Assembly (NCBI RefSeq): GCF_018881635.1
Contig: NZ_JACVPY010000002.1
Location: forward strand, 401,374 to 465,373
Source: Polynucleobacter sp. UB-Piko-W3
GTDB lineage: Bacteria > Pseudomonadota > Gammaproteobacteria > Burkholderiales > Burkholderiaceae
Reading direction: 5' to 3'
DNA length: 64,000 nucleotides
The notes below the pieces were generated by a model that was not told where the DNA came from, did not search any database, and was given only the letters and a program-made list of their open reading frames with translations. Both the position numbers and the translations under genes were made by a program. Below, in pieces: positions 47,982 through 56,872 of the stretch. Numbering within the stretch: position 1 is the stretch's first letter; every line of letters starts with the position of its first letter.

Positions 47982-48770
47982 ATGAAGTACGGGCAACTTA
48001 CCCAACTCACAGTAGCGCTGCTGATCACTTTTTTGGGATTGAGCGCCAACGCCCAAACAGCTAACTGTAATAAAACGACTTACCTCACATTTGATACTGG
48101 CAATATGGCTGTTGCTGAAAAAGTGGCTGAGATACTCAAGCGCCAAGAGGTCAAAGCAACTTTTTTCCTCTCCAACGAAAAGACTTTCCGTGGCGACTTT
48201 GCCTTTGATGATGCCTGGAAAGTCTATTGGCAAGAGCGGCTTAAAGAAGGACACCACTTTGGCAGTCATACCTACGACCACACTTATTTAGTCAAAGATG
48301 GACCCCAAGGCGAAGTTTTTGTGAAGCCTCAGTTTGGGCCTAAGGCTGGCATGACAATGCTTTACAACGAAGCATCCATGTGCAAAGAGATTCGTCGGGT
48401 AGATCTTCGCTTTGTAGAGTTAACAGGCCAGCCATTGCAAAAGATCTGGCGCGCGCCTGGCGGTAAAACCTCACCAAACTTGATTCGGATGGGGGATATG
48501 TGTGGCTATCAACACTTTGGCTGGGCGCCGAGTGGTTTTTTGGGGGATGAGCTCAACTCTGATAAGTACCCAAATAGCACTCTTTTGGAAAAGGCTAGTC
48601 GCGAGATCAAAGATGGTGATATCACCATGGCCCACTTAGGTATTTGGTCCAGAAAGGATCCTTGGGCTCCGGCCGTATTAGAGCAGCTCATCATTAATCT
48701 CAAGAGTCGCGGCTTTTGCTTTGGCGTATTGCCCAAGGCGAACAAAAATTTGGCAAATCAGTCAAAATAA
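47982..48770 (+). CDS. Secreted polysaccharide deacetylase (NodB) family protein
   Basis: 262 residues. Signal peptide cleaved after SANA near residue 24. NodB motifs: motif 1 is YLTFDTGNM, where the usual TFDDG has its second, metal-binding aspartate replaced by threonine; motif 2 HTYDH (two metal histidines) is intact and motif 3 RAPGG is intact. It may deacetylate peptidoglycan or another glycan, or the altered motif may change the metal. Immediately downstream of the propeller gene and 3 bases before the desaturase-family gene. Confidence 0.85.
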   Translation: MKYGQLTQLTVALLITFLGLSANAQTANCNKTTYLTFDTGNMAVAEKVAEILKRQEVKATFFLSNEKTFRGDFAFDDAWKVYWQERLKEGHHFGSHTYDHTYLVKDGPQGEVFVKPQFGPKAGMTMLYNEASMCKEIRRVDLRFVELTGQPLQKIWRAPGGKTSPNLIRMGDMCGYQHFGWAPSGFLGDELNSDKYPNSTLLEKASREIKDGDITMAHLGIWSRKDPWAPAVLEQLIINLKSRGFCFGVLPKANKNLANQSK

Positions 48771-48773
48771 AGC

Positions 48774-49745
48774 ATGGACTTAAGCTTAACCACTTCAGCA
48801 ATCTCCAGCGCTTATGGCAGCGTTCAGGAGTTTTTGTTTGCTAATATCGTTGGACCTCTTCTATATCAGTTTGATTTGATATCTTGGGCAGAAGATATTT
48901 TTGATGGCATCGATTGGTTTTTATTTGGCTGCATTCAGATTTTTCTGATTATTGCTCTATTGAGAACTTGGGAGCGTGTAGCCCCTGCAGAGACGCAAGA
49001 GCGTTTTGCTAAGAGTAGTAGGGCAGATGTGATCTATACCTTATTTCATCGACTCGGTATTTTTCATGGTTTGATCTTCATTGCTTTGTCGGGCTTCTTT
49101 TTTCAGATGGATGCCATCTTGCATGATTTCCGTTTTGATCGCCTGAATGTGGAGTCTTGGTGGCCTGGTGTGACTTCAATACCGCTAGTCAGTTTTCTAG
49201 TCTACTTGGTCCTTCTCGATCTGGTGGGCTATCTCTACCATCGCGCCTCACATGCATTTCATTGGTGGTGGCAGTTGCATGCTTTGCATCATAGTCAAAC
49301 GGTCATGACTGCTTGGTCAGACAATCGTAATCACATCCTAGATGACATCATGGATGCAGCAGTGACCGCATTTTTTGCACTCCTATTTGGGGTGTCCCCA
49401 GGGCAATTCATTATTCTCATTGCATTGAGTCAATTTATTCAAAGCTGGCAACATGCCAATATCAAGGTCCATCTAGGTAAGGCGCAATATCTTTTGGTAT
49501 CGCCGATGTTTCATCGCATGCATCATGCAGTAGGGTATGGCCATGAAGCACAAGGCAAGCCTGGTGTATTGGGTGGTTGCAATTTTGGTATTTTGTTTCC
49601 CTGGTGGGATATGCTGTTTAAAACAGCCATATTCCCTAAAGAGGTCTATCCTACAGGTGTCAGAAACTTGGTCGTATCGCACAATGTCTTTGCTCAACAA
49701 TGGCAAGGCTTGCTACGTGCAGTGAAAGAGCTTAGAGCAAAGTAA
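48774..49745 (+). CDS. Sterol desaturase/fatty acid hydroxylase family protein
   Basis: 323 residues, integral membrane with about four to five helices. The di-iron histidine clusters are in order: HRASHAFHW, then HALHHSQ, and FHRMHHA. This family hydroxylates or desaturates lipids and some sterol-like substrates. A lipid or carotenoid role is only inferred. Starts 3 bases after the deacetylase stop, so the two are likely cotranscribed. Confidence 0.88.
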   Translation: MDLSLTTSAISSAYGSVQEFLFANIVGPLLYQFDLISWAEDIFDGIDWFLFGCIQIFLIIALLRTWERVAPAETQERFAKSSRADVIYTLFHRLGIFHGLIFIALSGFFFQMDAILHDFRFDRLNVESWWPGVTSIPLVSFLVYLVLLDLVGYLYHRASHAFHWWWQLHALHHSQTVMTAWSDNRNHILDDIMDAAVTAFFALLFGVSPGQFIILIALSQFIQSWQHANIKVHLGKAQYLLVSPMFHRMHHAVGYGHEAQGKPGVLGGCNFGILFPWWDMLFKTAIFPKEVYPTGVRNLVVSHNVFAQQWQGLLRAVKELRAK

Positions 49746-49789
49746 ATCAATGAAGTAAGGCATACGAGTAGGTATGTAATAGGAGCTTT

Positions 49790-50659
49790 ATGGTTGGACT
49801 GCCACAAGTATTTAAATCATTTGGATTGGCTCTAGTGGGAACGATGCATCCCAGAATGCTGTGGCTTAGCTTGCGACCATTCCTAATCGTATCGATTCTC
49901 TGGGGTTGCCTGATTTGGCTCACATGGACCCCCGCACTAGCAGTGCTTAGTGAGTTTCTGACCAACTCCCTGTTTACGAATTGGATTCAAGAGGGCTTGA
50001 TCTGGGCTGGCTTTGAAAACGCTAGAGCTTGGATTGCGCCTTTATTTTTTGTCATGCTGATTATTCCGCTGATCACCATTAGCTTGTTGATGTTCATTGC
50101 TTTTACAACGGTACCCACTATTGTGAAGATTGTGGTGAGGCAAGCGCACTATCAAGATTTAGAGTGCAAACGGGGCGGCGGTTTATTAGGCAGTCTGATT
50201 TATACCTTATGGTCAGCGCTTATCTGTCTTGCATTGGTCATGCTGACATTGCCAGTGTGGTGGGTCCCACCACTGGTAGCAGTGTTACCGCCATTGCTCT
50301 GGGGATGGTTAACGATGCGTCTGATGTCTTATGACGTGCTTGCTAAACATGCTAGCGTAGAAGAGCGTGATCAGCTATTGGAAAAATTCCGTTGGCCTTT
50401 ACTTTGTATGGGCATCGCTTCCGGAATGCTGGGTGCGGTACCCACATTCTTCTGGGCTACATCAGCATTAGCCTTAGTACTGTTTCCAATCGTCAGCTTT
50501 GTTGCTCTCTGGATTTATTCTTTAATCTTTGTGTTTGCAGGTCTGTGGTTTAGCCACTTCTTATTAGATGCTCTTAAAGAGCTACGCCAAGAAGCATTGG
50601 ATCAAGCATTGACAGTACAAGCGCGTGTAGTTGAAGCGAAGCTTCCTTCCCATGGCTGA
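49790..50659 (+). CDS. EI24-domain (CysZ-like) membrane protein
   Basis: 289 residues with about six membrane helices. PQVFKSFGLALVGTMHPRMLW at the start and the long paired hydrophobic stretches match EI24/CysZ-like proteins; CysZ imports sulfate, but a sulfate role here is unproven. An AGGAGC site precedes the ATG. The 3' end overlaps the next gene by 8 bases. Confidence 0.8.
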   Translation: MVGLPQVFKSFGLALVGTMHPRMLWLSLRPFLIVSILWGCLIWLTWTPALAVLSEFLTNSLFTNWIQEGLIWAGFENARAWIAPLFFVMLIIPLITISLLMFIAFTTVPTIVKIVVRQAHYQDLECKRGGGLLGSLIYTLWSALICLALVMLTLPVWWVPPLVAVLPPLLWGWLTMRLMSYDVLAKHASVEERDQLLEKFRWPLLCMGIASGMLGAVPTFFWATSALALVLFPIVSFVALWIYSLIFVFAGLWFSHFLLDALKELRQEALDQALTVQARVVEAKLPSHG

Positions 50660-51518
50660 TGTAATGAACAAAGTTGAAATAGATGCCCCAAAAGATGGAG
50701 TAGCTCATGCGCAACGCCGCTTTGGTCTAATTGTGATTGGTGATGAGATTCTATCGGGTCGTCGTCAAGATAAACATATGGCCACATTGATTGAGCTACT
50801 CAATGAGCGTGGTCTAAGCCTCGCATGGGCGAAGTATGTAGCTGATGATCCCAAGCAGATTACTGCAACACTCAAAGAAAGTTTTGCAAGTGGTGATGTG
50901 GTGTTTAGCACTGGTGGCATTGGTGCGACACCGGATGACCACACCCGTCAATGCTCTGCATTGGCACTGGGAACCAAAACGCAATTACACACCACTGCGC
51001 GAGAATTAATTGCAGGTCGCATTCAGTCAACGGCAGAAGGCGATCCCGTCAAGGCAGATTTAAATACGCCAGAGAATCAACATCGCTTCAAGATGGGTGA
51101 GTTCCCCATTGGTAGCGATATCATTCCCAACCCATATAACCAGATTCCGGGATTTCGAATCAAGGAACACCACTTTGTTCCTGGCTTTCCAGTCATGGCA
51201 GCGCCCATGATGGCTTGGTGCTTAGACACCTTCTATAAAGACCTCTTTCACCAAGAGAACTGGGCAGAGCAAAGTTTCATTGTTCCCAAGGGTATTGAGT
51301 CAACTTTGACGCCTTTAATGGAACGTATTGAAGCTAATTTTCCGGGGGTTAAGGTGTTTAGTCTGCCTTCTGTTGGTGATGCTGCAAAGGGAGGTGTCTA
51401 TGCTCAGCGTCACATCGAGTTGGGAATCAAGGGTAACGCCAACCTTTTAGAGGACGCCTGGCTTGCACTCAGAACGGGCACCCAAGAGCTAGGCTATGAA
51501 ATTCACGATATCAAATAA
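50652..51518 (+). CDS. CinA-type molybdopterin-binding domain protein
   Basis: 288 residues. The MoaB/MogA-like fold with GLIVIGDEILSGRRQDKHM and VFSTGGIGATPDDHTR is that of the N-terminal half of CinA. There is no C-terminal nicotinamide-deamidase domain. The start is ATG 50652, overlapping the EI24 stop. Role may be in NAD(P) repair or molybdopterin handling; not known. Confidence 0.85.
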   Translation: MADVMNKVEIDAPKDGVAHAQRRFGLIVIGDEILSGRRQDKHMATLIELLNERGLSLAWAKYVADDPKQITATLKESFASGDVVFSTGGIGATPDDHTRQCSALALGTKTQLHTTARELIAGRIQSTAEGDPVKADLNTPENQHRFKMGEFPIGSDIIPNPYNQIPGFRIKEHHFVPGFPVMAAPMMAWCLDTFYKDLFHQENWAEQSFIVPKGIESTLTPLMERIEANFPGVKVFSLPSVGDAAKGGVYAQRHIELGIKGNANLLEDAWLALRTGTQELGYEIHDIK

Positions 51519-51523
51519 ACAGC

Positions 51524-51567
51524 AAAACCCTTTATTTGCACCAAATAAGTGCAAATAAAGGGTTTTT
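51524..51567. terminator. Strong hairpin terminator upstream of glnA
   Basis: Perfect 18-bp stem AAAACCCTTTATTTGCAC / GTGCAAATAAAGGGTTTT with a 7-base loop (51542-51548), then further T. Ends the gene at 50652. Its apex contains the dyad TGCAC-N7-GTGCA, so it may also be an NtrC site. Confidence 0.9.
51537..51553. promoter_or_regulatory. NtrC-like dyad, distal
   Basis: TGCACCAAATAAGTGCA; the NtrC consensus is TGCACC-N5-GGTGCA. Both arms match except one base in the right arm. It sits within the terminator stem-loop. Spacing to the second site is 52 bases centre to centre, about five helical turns. Confidence 0.55.
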
Positions 51568-51588
51568 AGGCTGACCGGGAGTAAATCG

Positions 51589-51605
51589 AGCACTTTAATA
51601 GTGCA
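51589..51605. promoter_or_regulatory. NtrC-like dyad, proximal
   Basis: AGCACTTTAATAGTGCA, a weaker match to the same dyad (AGCAC-N7-GTGCA). With the distal site it gives the paired arrangement usual upstream of glnA. Confidence 0.45.
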
Positions 51606-51654
51606 ATAATAAGTGTTCCCATTTGTTTGCTTCAGTAAATTACATACATCCATT

Positions 51655-51671
51655 AGGCATGTTTGATGCCT
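51655..51671 (+). promoter_or_regulatory. GG-N10-GC element (sigma-54-like) or inverted repeat
   Basis: AGGCAT (51655-51660) and ATGCCT (51666-51671) form an inverted repeat with a 5-base loop. The same bases give GG-N10-GC (51656-51669), the core spacing of a sigma-54 promoter, with a partial match to TGGCACG-N4-TTGCW. The implied start near 51681 puts the two dyads near -136 and -84. The bases flanking the GG and GC match the consensus poorly. Confidence 0.35.
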
Positions 51672-51734
51672 GGAATAAACAGGGGTGTATGCCTTAGGTT
51701 TGAATTCCGAATTTAGTTAATAGAGGAGATTTGC

Positions 51735-53150
51735 ATGACGAAGACCGTCGCTGATGTGATGAAGTTAGTTAAAGAGAAAGAGTGTACTTTCGTTGATTTC
51801 CGTTTTGTAGATACAAAGGGTAAAGAGCAACACACTACAGTTCCGATTTCTGCTTTTGACGAAGATAAATTTGAGAGCGGTCATGCATTTGACGGCTCTT
51901 CTATCGCTGGTTGGAAAGGTATTGAAGCTTCTGACATGTTGCTCAAACCAGATCCAACAGCTGCTTACATCGACCCATTCTATGAAGAGCCAACTTTGGT
52001 GTTGACTTGTGATGTGATCGAGCCAGCTGACGGCAAGGGTTATGACCGCGATCCACGCTCTATTGCAAAACGTGCAGAGGCGTATTTAAAGAGCACTGGT
52101 TTAGGTGATGCCGCTTACTTTGGTCCAGAGCCAGAGTTCTTTATTTTTGACGGTGTTCGTTGGGGTGCCGATATGCAAGGTTGCTTCGTGAAGATTGATT
52201 CCGAAGAGGCTCCATGGTCATCAGGTGCAGAAATTGAAGGTGGTAACACCGGTCACCGTCCAGGTAAAAAGGGTGGTTACTTCCCAGTTGCTCCAGTAGA
52301 TACATTCCAAGATATGCGTTCTGAAATGTGTTTGATCTTGGAGTCACTTGGTATTCCAGTAGAAGTGCATCACCATGAAGTTGCTGGTCAAGGCCAAAAC
52401 GAATTGGGTACCAAGTTCAGCACATTAGTACAGCGCGCTGACTGGACTATCTGGCAGAAATACGTTGTGCATAACGTTGCGCATGCTTACGGCAAGACTG
52501 CAACCTTTATGCCTAAGCCAGTAGTGGGCGATAACGGTTCTGGTATGCACGTTCACCAATCTGTTTGGAAGAATGGCGAGAATTTATTTGCAGGTAATGG
52601 TTATGCTGGTTTGTCAGAGTTTGCTCTGTTCTACATCGGCGGCATCATTAAGCATGCGAAAGCACTTAATGCCATTACCAACCCAGGTACAAACTCATAT
52701 AAGCGTTTGGTCCCAGGCTTTGAGGCGCCAGTGAAGTTGGCATACTCAGCACGTAACCGCTCTGCTTCTATCCGTATTCCACACGTACCAAATCCTAAGG
52801 GTCGTCGTATTGAAACTCGTTTCCCAGATCCATTGGCTAACCCATACCTCTGCTTCTCTGCATTGTTAATGGCTGGTTTGGATGGCGTGCAGAACAAGAT
52901 TCATCCGGGTGAAGCTGCTGACAAGAACTTGTATGACTTGCCACCAGAAGAAGATGCAAAGATCCCAACGGTTTGCGCAAGCTTGGAAGAAGCCTTGGAT
53001 GCCTTGAAGAAAGATCACGAGTTCTTGACTCGCGGTGGAGTATTCACTGAGTCCATGCTCGATGCCTATATCAATTTGAAGATGGAAGATGTCACACGTT
53101 TCCGTATGACAACCCATCCAATCGAATTTGATATGTACTACTCCCTGTAA
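51735..53150 (+). CDS. glnA: Glutamine synthetase, type I
   Basis: 471 residues, the usual size. Makes glutamine from glutamate and ammonia. The signature [12 protein letters not shown] near residue 50, the metal-site [11 protein letters not shown], the [19 protein letters not shown] segment and the adenylylation-site tyrosine in NLYDLPPEE (near 397) are present, so control by adenylylation is expected. ATG 51735 follows GAGGAG. Leads the glnA-glnL-glnG operon. Confidence 0.98.
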   Translation: MTKTVADVMKLVKEKECTFVDFRFVDTKGKEQHTTVPISAFDEDKFESGHAFDGSSIAGWKGIEASDMLLKPDPTAAYIDPFYEEPTLVLTCDVIEPADGKGYDRDPRSIAKRAEAYLKSTGLGDAAYFGPEPEFFIFDGVRWGADMQGCFVKIDSEEAPWSSGAEIEGGNTGHRPGKKGGYFPVAPVDTFQDMRSEMCLILESLGIPVEVHHHEVAGQGQNELGTKFSTLVQRADWTIWQKYVVHNVAHAYGKTATFMPKPVVGDNGSGMHVHQSVWKNGENLFAGNGYAGLSEFALFYIGGIIKHAKALNAITNPGTNSYKRLVPGFEAPVKLAYSARNRSASIRIPHVPNPKGRRIETRFPDPLANPYLCFSALLMAGLDGVQNKIHPGEAADKNLYDLPPEEDAKIPTVCASLEEALDALKKDHEFLTRGGVFTESMLDAYINLKMEDVTRFRMTTHPIEFDMYYSL

Positions 53151-53164
53151 GCGAAGGAGAGAGA

Positions 53165-54298
53165 TTGAGCGCAGGTCTGTTGCGCAATTCGTTCAAGGGA
53201 GCAGCTACGGCTGCTCCTTTTTTTCCGACATTGCTTGATCAGATGCCCAATGCCATCGTGGTATTTGAGGCGGAGACCCAACAATTGGTTTATGTGAACC
53301 CAGCTGCTGAGTCAGCGCTGGATTTATCCCGTAAATCACTTGAGGGTCAATCTGTGCATGATTTATTTGGTGATACGGGCGCTTTGAATGACATGATCTC
53401 AGAAGTGAAGCTTGGACATGTTTCCGCTCAACGCCAAGAAATGGTTTTACATTCCTTACCAGGTAGCATCCATCAAGACTCTATCCAGGCGCATGTCGTT
53501 GTCGCTGCACTGGATGACCCCGATCTCATCATGATGGAGTGGTTCCCAATTGACCAACAGTTGCGCAGTGAGCGCGATGAGCGTGTGACACAGCAAGTAG
53601 AAGCCAATAAGCAATTAATGCGTAATCTGGCGCATGAGATTAAAAACCCTTTAGGTGGGATTCGTGGGGCTGCTCAGTTATTAGAGTTTGAGTTGCCTGA
53701 AAAAGGTTTGCGTGAGTACACGCAAGTCATTATTAAAGAGTCCGATCGTTTGCAGGACTTGGTAGATCGTCTCTTGGCGCCGCATCGTAAGGCTCATGTT
53801 ATTGAAGCATTCAATGTGCATGAAGCGCTTGAGCGAGTGCGTAGTCTAGTATTAGCAGAGTTCCCAAAGGGCCTGAAGATTATTCGTAATTACGATACTA
53901 GCCTTCCAGATGTGATGGGTGATCGCGAGCAATTGATTCAGGCGACTCTGAATATTGTGCACAATGCAGCGCAAGCACTCTCCGAAGAGATTAGTCAGGG
54001 CATTGCCCAAATCGAACTGAAAACTCGTGTCGCACGTTCGGTCACGATCGCAAAGCAACGTTATAAATTGGCGATGGATTTACACGTGATCGATAACGGA
54101 CCCGGCATTCCAGAAGAAATGATTGAGCGCATCTTCTTTCCATTGGTATCGGGAAGAGAAGGGGGTAGTGGCTTAGGTCTCACCCTAGCGCAGACTTTTG
54201 TACAACAACATCAGGGCTTTATTGCTTGCGACAGCCGCCCTGGACGAACTGATTTCCATATTCAAATTCCATACCGTAGGCAGGAGAGAGCATCATGA
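53165..54298 (+). CDS. glnL: Nitrogen regulation sensor kinase NtrB
   Basis: 377 residues, cytoplasmic. Phosphorylates NtrC under nitrogen limitation and dephosphorylates it when bound by PII. PAS domain (about 20-130), phospho-histidine box RNLAHEIKNPLGGIRG near 160, N box IVHNAAQAL, G1 IDNGPGIP and G2 GGSGLGL all intact. The start is TTG 53165 after AAGGAGA (53154-53160). The stop overlaps glnG as ATGA. Confidence 0.95.
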   Translation: MSAGLLRNSFKGAATAAPFFPTLLDQMPNAIVVFEAETQQLVYVNPAAESALDLSRKSLEGQSVHDLFGDTGALNDMISEVKLGHVSAQRQEMVLHSLPGSIHQDSIQAHVVVAALDDPDLIMMEWFPIDQQLRSERDERVTQQVEANKQLMRNLAHEIKNPLGGIRGAAQLLEFELPEKGLREYTQVIIKESDRLQDLVDRLLAPHRKAHVIEAFNVHEALERVRSLVLAEFPKGLKIIRNYDTSLPDVMGDREQLIQATLNIVHNAAQALSEEISQGIAQIELKTRVARSVTIAKQRYKLAMDLHVIDNGPGIPEEMIERIFFPLVSGREGGSGLGLTLAQTFVQQHQGFIACDSRPGRTDFHIQIPYRRQERAS

Positions 54299-55746
54299 AA
54301 CCAATTTGGATCGTCGACGATGACCAATCAATACGCTGGGTTCTAGAGAAAGCCTTGGCGCGAGAGAATATTCCGCATAAAAGCTTCTCTAATCCTAATG
54401 ATGTCCTCAATGCGCTCGAGAAAGAAGCTCCTCAGGTGTTGATCTCAGATATTCGGATGCCTCGCGGGAATGGCTTGGACTTGCTACAGCATGTCAAATC
54501 AAGTCATCCCAATCTACCCGTCATTATCATGACTGCCTACTCTGATCTTGACTCTGCAGTTTCCTCATTTCAGGGTGGTGCGTTTGAGTATCTCACCAAA
54601 CCGTTTGATGTCGAGAAAGCCGTTGAGTTAATTCATCGGGCAATAGAGCAGGGCATTCGCAATGATTCAGGAGCAAAGGAGCTATCCACATTGAGACAAG
54701 ATGCTTCTGAAATTATTGGCCAAGCGCCTGCGATGCAAGAAATCTTTCGTGCGATTGGTCGCTTAGCTCAGTCTCATGCAACCGTGCTGATCACTGGTGA
54801 GTCTGGTACTGGTAAAGAGTTAGTAGCGCATGCATTGCATAAACACAGTCCCAGAGCCAAGGGACCATTTGTATCACTGAGTACTTCAGCCGTCCCTAAA
54901 GATCTACTCGAATCAGAATTATTTGGTCATGAGCGTGGTGCCTTCCCAGGCGCACAGACCTTGCGTCGTGGTCGCTTTGAGCAGGCCGATGGTGGCACTT
55001 TATTCTTAGGTGAAATTGGCGACTTACCATTTGATTTGCAAACTCGACTCTTGCGTGTTTTAACTGATGGGCACTTCTACCGCATTGGTGGTCAAGATCC
55101 CATCAAAGCGAATGTTCGCATTATTGCCTCAACCCACCAAAACCTAGATAGCAGAGTTGCAGCAGGTTTTTTCCGGGAAGATTTATTACATCGCTTGAAT
55201 GTCATGCGTTTGCGCATGCCTTCACTGCGTGAGCGTAGTGAAGATATTCCGATGCTGGCAAGACACTTTATGCTCAGTTGCGCTAAGTCATTAGGTGTTG
55301 AGCCTAAGAAGCTTTCTGATGAGGTATTAAAAGAGATGACAGCGATGCCATTTCCAGGCAACGTTCGTCAGTTAGAGAACTTATGTCATTGGCTGACAGT
55401 CATGACGCCCGCAAATATCATCGGCGTTAGTGATTTACCTTCAGACATCATGGCGCAAGCTGGTGAGCAGCCTGTCATATTGCATGGCGAATCTGCCCCC
55501 ACAAACCCAGCTGCTGCAAAATCGGCTGCAGGTGATTGGGAAAGCGGGCTTGGGCGCTTAGCCACCAAAATGCTGCAGGATGGTGATAAAGAGGTTTACG
55601 ATGCGCTATGCTCGCGGTTTGAGAAAGCAGTGTTGCAAGCCGCGCTGGAAGTAACGCGTGGTCGCAGGGTTGAGGCAGCACAACGCCTTGGCATCGGACG
55701 CAATACGATTACACGTAAATTGCAGGAACTGGGGATAGATGACTGA
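54295..55746 (+). CDS. glnG: Nitrogen regulator NtrC with altered sigma-54 activator motifs
   Basis: 483 residues. Receiver domain (1-120) with phospho-acceptor D52, AAA+ domain (140-380) and a Fis-type DNA-binding C-terminus (RRVEAAQRLGIGRNTITRKL). Walker A GESGTGKE is intact and the arginine-finger region GFFREDLLHRLN is kept. Two key motifs differ from the family: the sigma-54 contact loop reads GAFPGA (Pro218 in place of Thr; 54946-54948) and the Walker B reads LFLGE (Gly239 for Asp; 55009-55011). Both are single-base changes. The protein should still bind DNA, but ATP hydrolysis and sigma-54 contact are doubtful. Coupled to glnL; xthA overlaps its end by 8 bases. Confidence 0.95.
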   Translation: MKPIWIVDDDQSIRWVLEKALARENIPHKSFSNPNDVLNALEKEAPQVLISDIRMPRGNGLDLLQHVKSSHPNLPVIIMTAYSDLDSAVSSFQGGAFEYLTKPFDVEKAVELIHRAIEQGIRNDSGAKELSTLRQDASEIIGQAPAMQEIFRAIGRLAQSHATVLITGESGTGKELVAHALHKHSPRAKGPFVSLSTSAVPKDLLESELFGHERGAFPGAQTLRRGRFEQADGGTLFLGEIGDLPFDLQTRLLRVLTDGHFYRIGGQDPIKANVRIIASTHQNLDSRVAAGFFREDLLHRLNVMRLRMPSLRERSEDIPMLARHFMLSCAKSLGVEPKKLSDEVLKEMTAMPFPGNVRQLENLCHWLTVMTPANIIGVSDLPSDIMAQAGEQPVILHGESAPTNPAAAKSAAGDWESGLGRLATKMLQDGDKEVYDALCSRFEKAVLQAALEVTRGRRVEAAQRLGIGRNTITRKLQELGIDD

Positions 55747-56587
55747 TTCAATTCGAATTGCGGCGTGGAATGTCAATTCCTTAAAGGTTCGCCTTCCACA
55801 CGTGCTTCGTTGGTTGCAAGATCAGGAAAAAAAGCAGCAGTCGATTGATGCCTTGTGCCTACAAGAACTCAAGCTCACTGATGACAAGTATCCCCATCAA
55901 GAGCTAGAGGCAGCGGGCTATCTTAGTATCGCCGCAGGGCAAAAGACTTATAACGGGGTTGCCATCATTGTGCGTAAAGCTGCTTTAGCAGCAATTGCCT
56001 CTGATACAAGCACAACCTTTCTCAAGCCCACTAGAAATATCCCCGGGAATGATGATGAGCAGCAGCGCATCCTTGCCGCTACTATTCCGTTTGCAGGAAC
56101 AAAACCTATTAGACTGGTCTCAGCTTACTTTCCAAATGGACAATCACCCGATAGCGATAAGTTCATTTACAAACTAGATTGGTTAAACAAACTACACACT
56201 TGGTTAACAGATGAGCTAGAGCAAAACCAACGCTTAGCACTTCTCGGTGACTACAACATTGCGCCAGAAGATCAGGATGTGCATGATCCAAAAGCGTGGG
56301 AAGGGCAGAACCTGGTTTCACCACTAGAAAGAAACGCTTTCCAAGACTTAATCAATCTTGGTTTATCTGATTCCTTCAGAATGTTTGAGCAAGCGCCCAA
56401 AACTTATAGTTGGTGGGACTACCGCATGATGGGTTTCAGAAGAAATGCCGGCATGCGCATTGATCACATTCTATTAAGTGAAGCCCTTAAAGAAAAATGC
56501 AGCGCCAGCATAGTCGATAAGGAGCCTAGAACCTGGGAGCAGCCTTCTGATCATGCGCCTGTGATAGCTGTTATTCAGAAAAATTAG
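55739..56587 (+). CDS. xthA: Exodeoxyribonuclease III family endonuclease
   Basis: 282 residues, endonuclease/exonuclease/phosphatase fold. AP endonuclease for base-excision repair. RIAAWNVNSLKVRLPHV, CLQELKLTDD with the metal glutamate, LLGDYNIAPEDQDVHDP, GMRIDHILLS and PSDHAPV are the five signatures in order. The start overlaps the glnG stop by 8 bases. Confidence 0.94.
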   Translation: MTDSIRIAAWNVNSLKVRLPHVLRWLQDQEKKQQSIDALCLQELKLTDDKYPHQELEAAGYLSIAAGQKTYNGVAIIVRKAALAAIASDTSTTFLKPTRNIPGNDDEQQRILAATIPFAGTKPIRLVSAYFPNGQSPDSDKFIYKLDWLNKLHTWLTDELEQNQRLALLGDYNIAPEDQDVHDPKAWEGQNLVSPLERNAFQDLINLGLSDSFRMFEQAPKTYSWWDYRMMGFRRNAGMRIDHILLSEALKEKCSASIVDKEPRTWEQPSDHAPVIAVIQKN

Positions 56588-56681
56588 ACAAAAGATTGAC
56601 TGTTACATCCTCCAAAGCATGAAATCGCTTTTTGTCTTAAGATTACGCTTTATTAAAAAATGATCTTTTTAGGGAATCAAT

Positions 56682-56843
56682 ATGTTTGCTAAAACAACAG
56701 TCAGCGTTCTTGCCCTTGGCATAGTCATCGTGGGCTTGCTGCAATTTTTTGACGATGGCAGTTATCTCGTCTTCGTCCTTGGCATGGTAGTTTATTTCTT
56801 GGCGACTATTTCTGATTCTATTTGCAAAAGAATAGGCAAATAA
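56682..56843 (+). CDS. 53-residue two-helix membrane protein
   Basis: Starts MFAKTTVSVLALGIVIVGLL and has a second hydrophobic segment YLVFVLGMVVYFLATI, separated by QFFDDGS; ends SICKRIGK. Two membrane spans with a basic C-terminus. ATG 56682 follows AGGGA after 7 bases. No family recognised. It lies alone between xthA and the convergent prlC gene, so it may have its own promoter, which I could not define. Confidence 0.6.
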   Translation: MFAKTTVSVLALGIVIVGLLQFFDDGSYLVFVLGMVVYFLATISDSICKRIGK

Positions 56844-56872
56844 ACCCTTCCATCTTGGATGGGCTACGCTAT

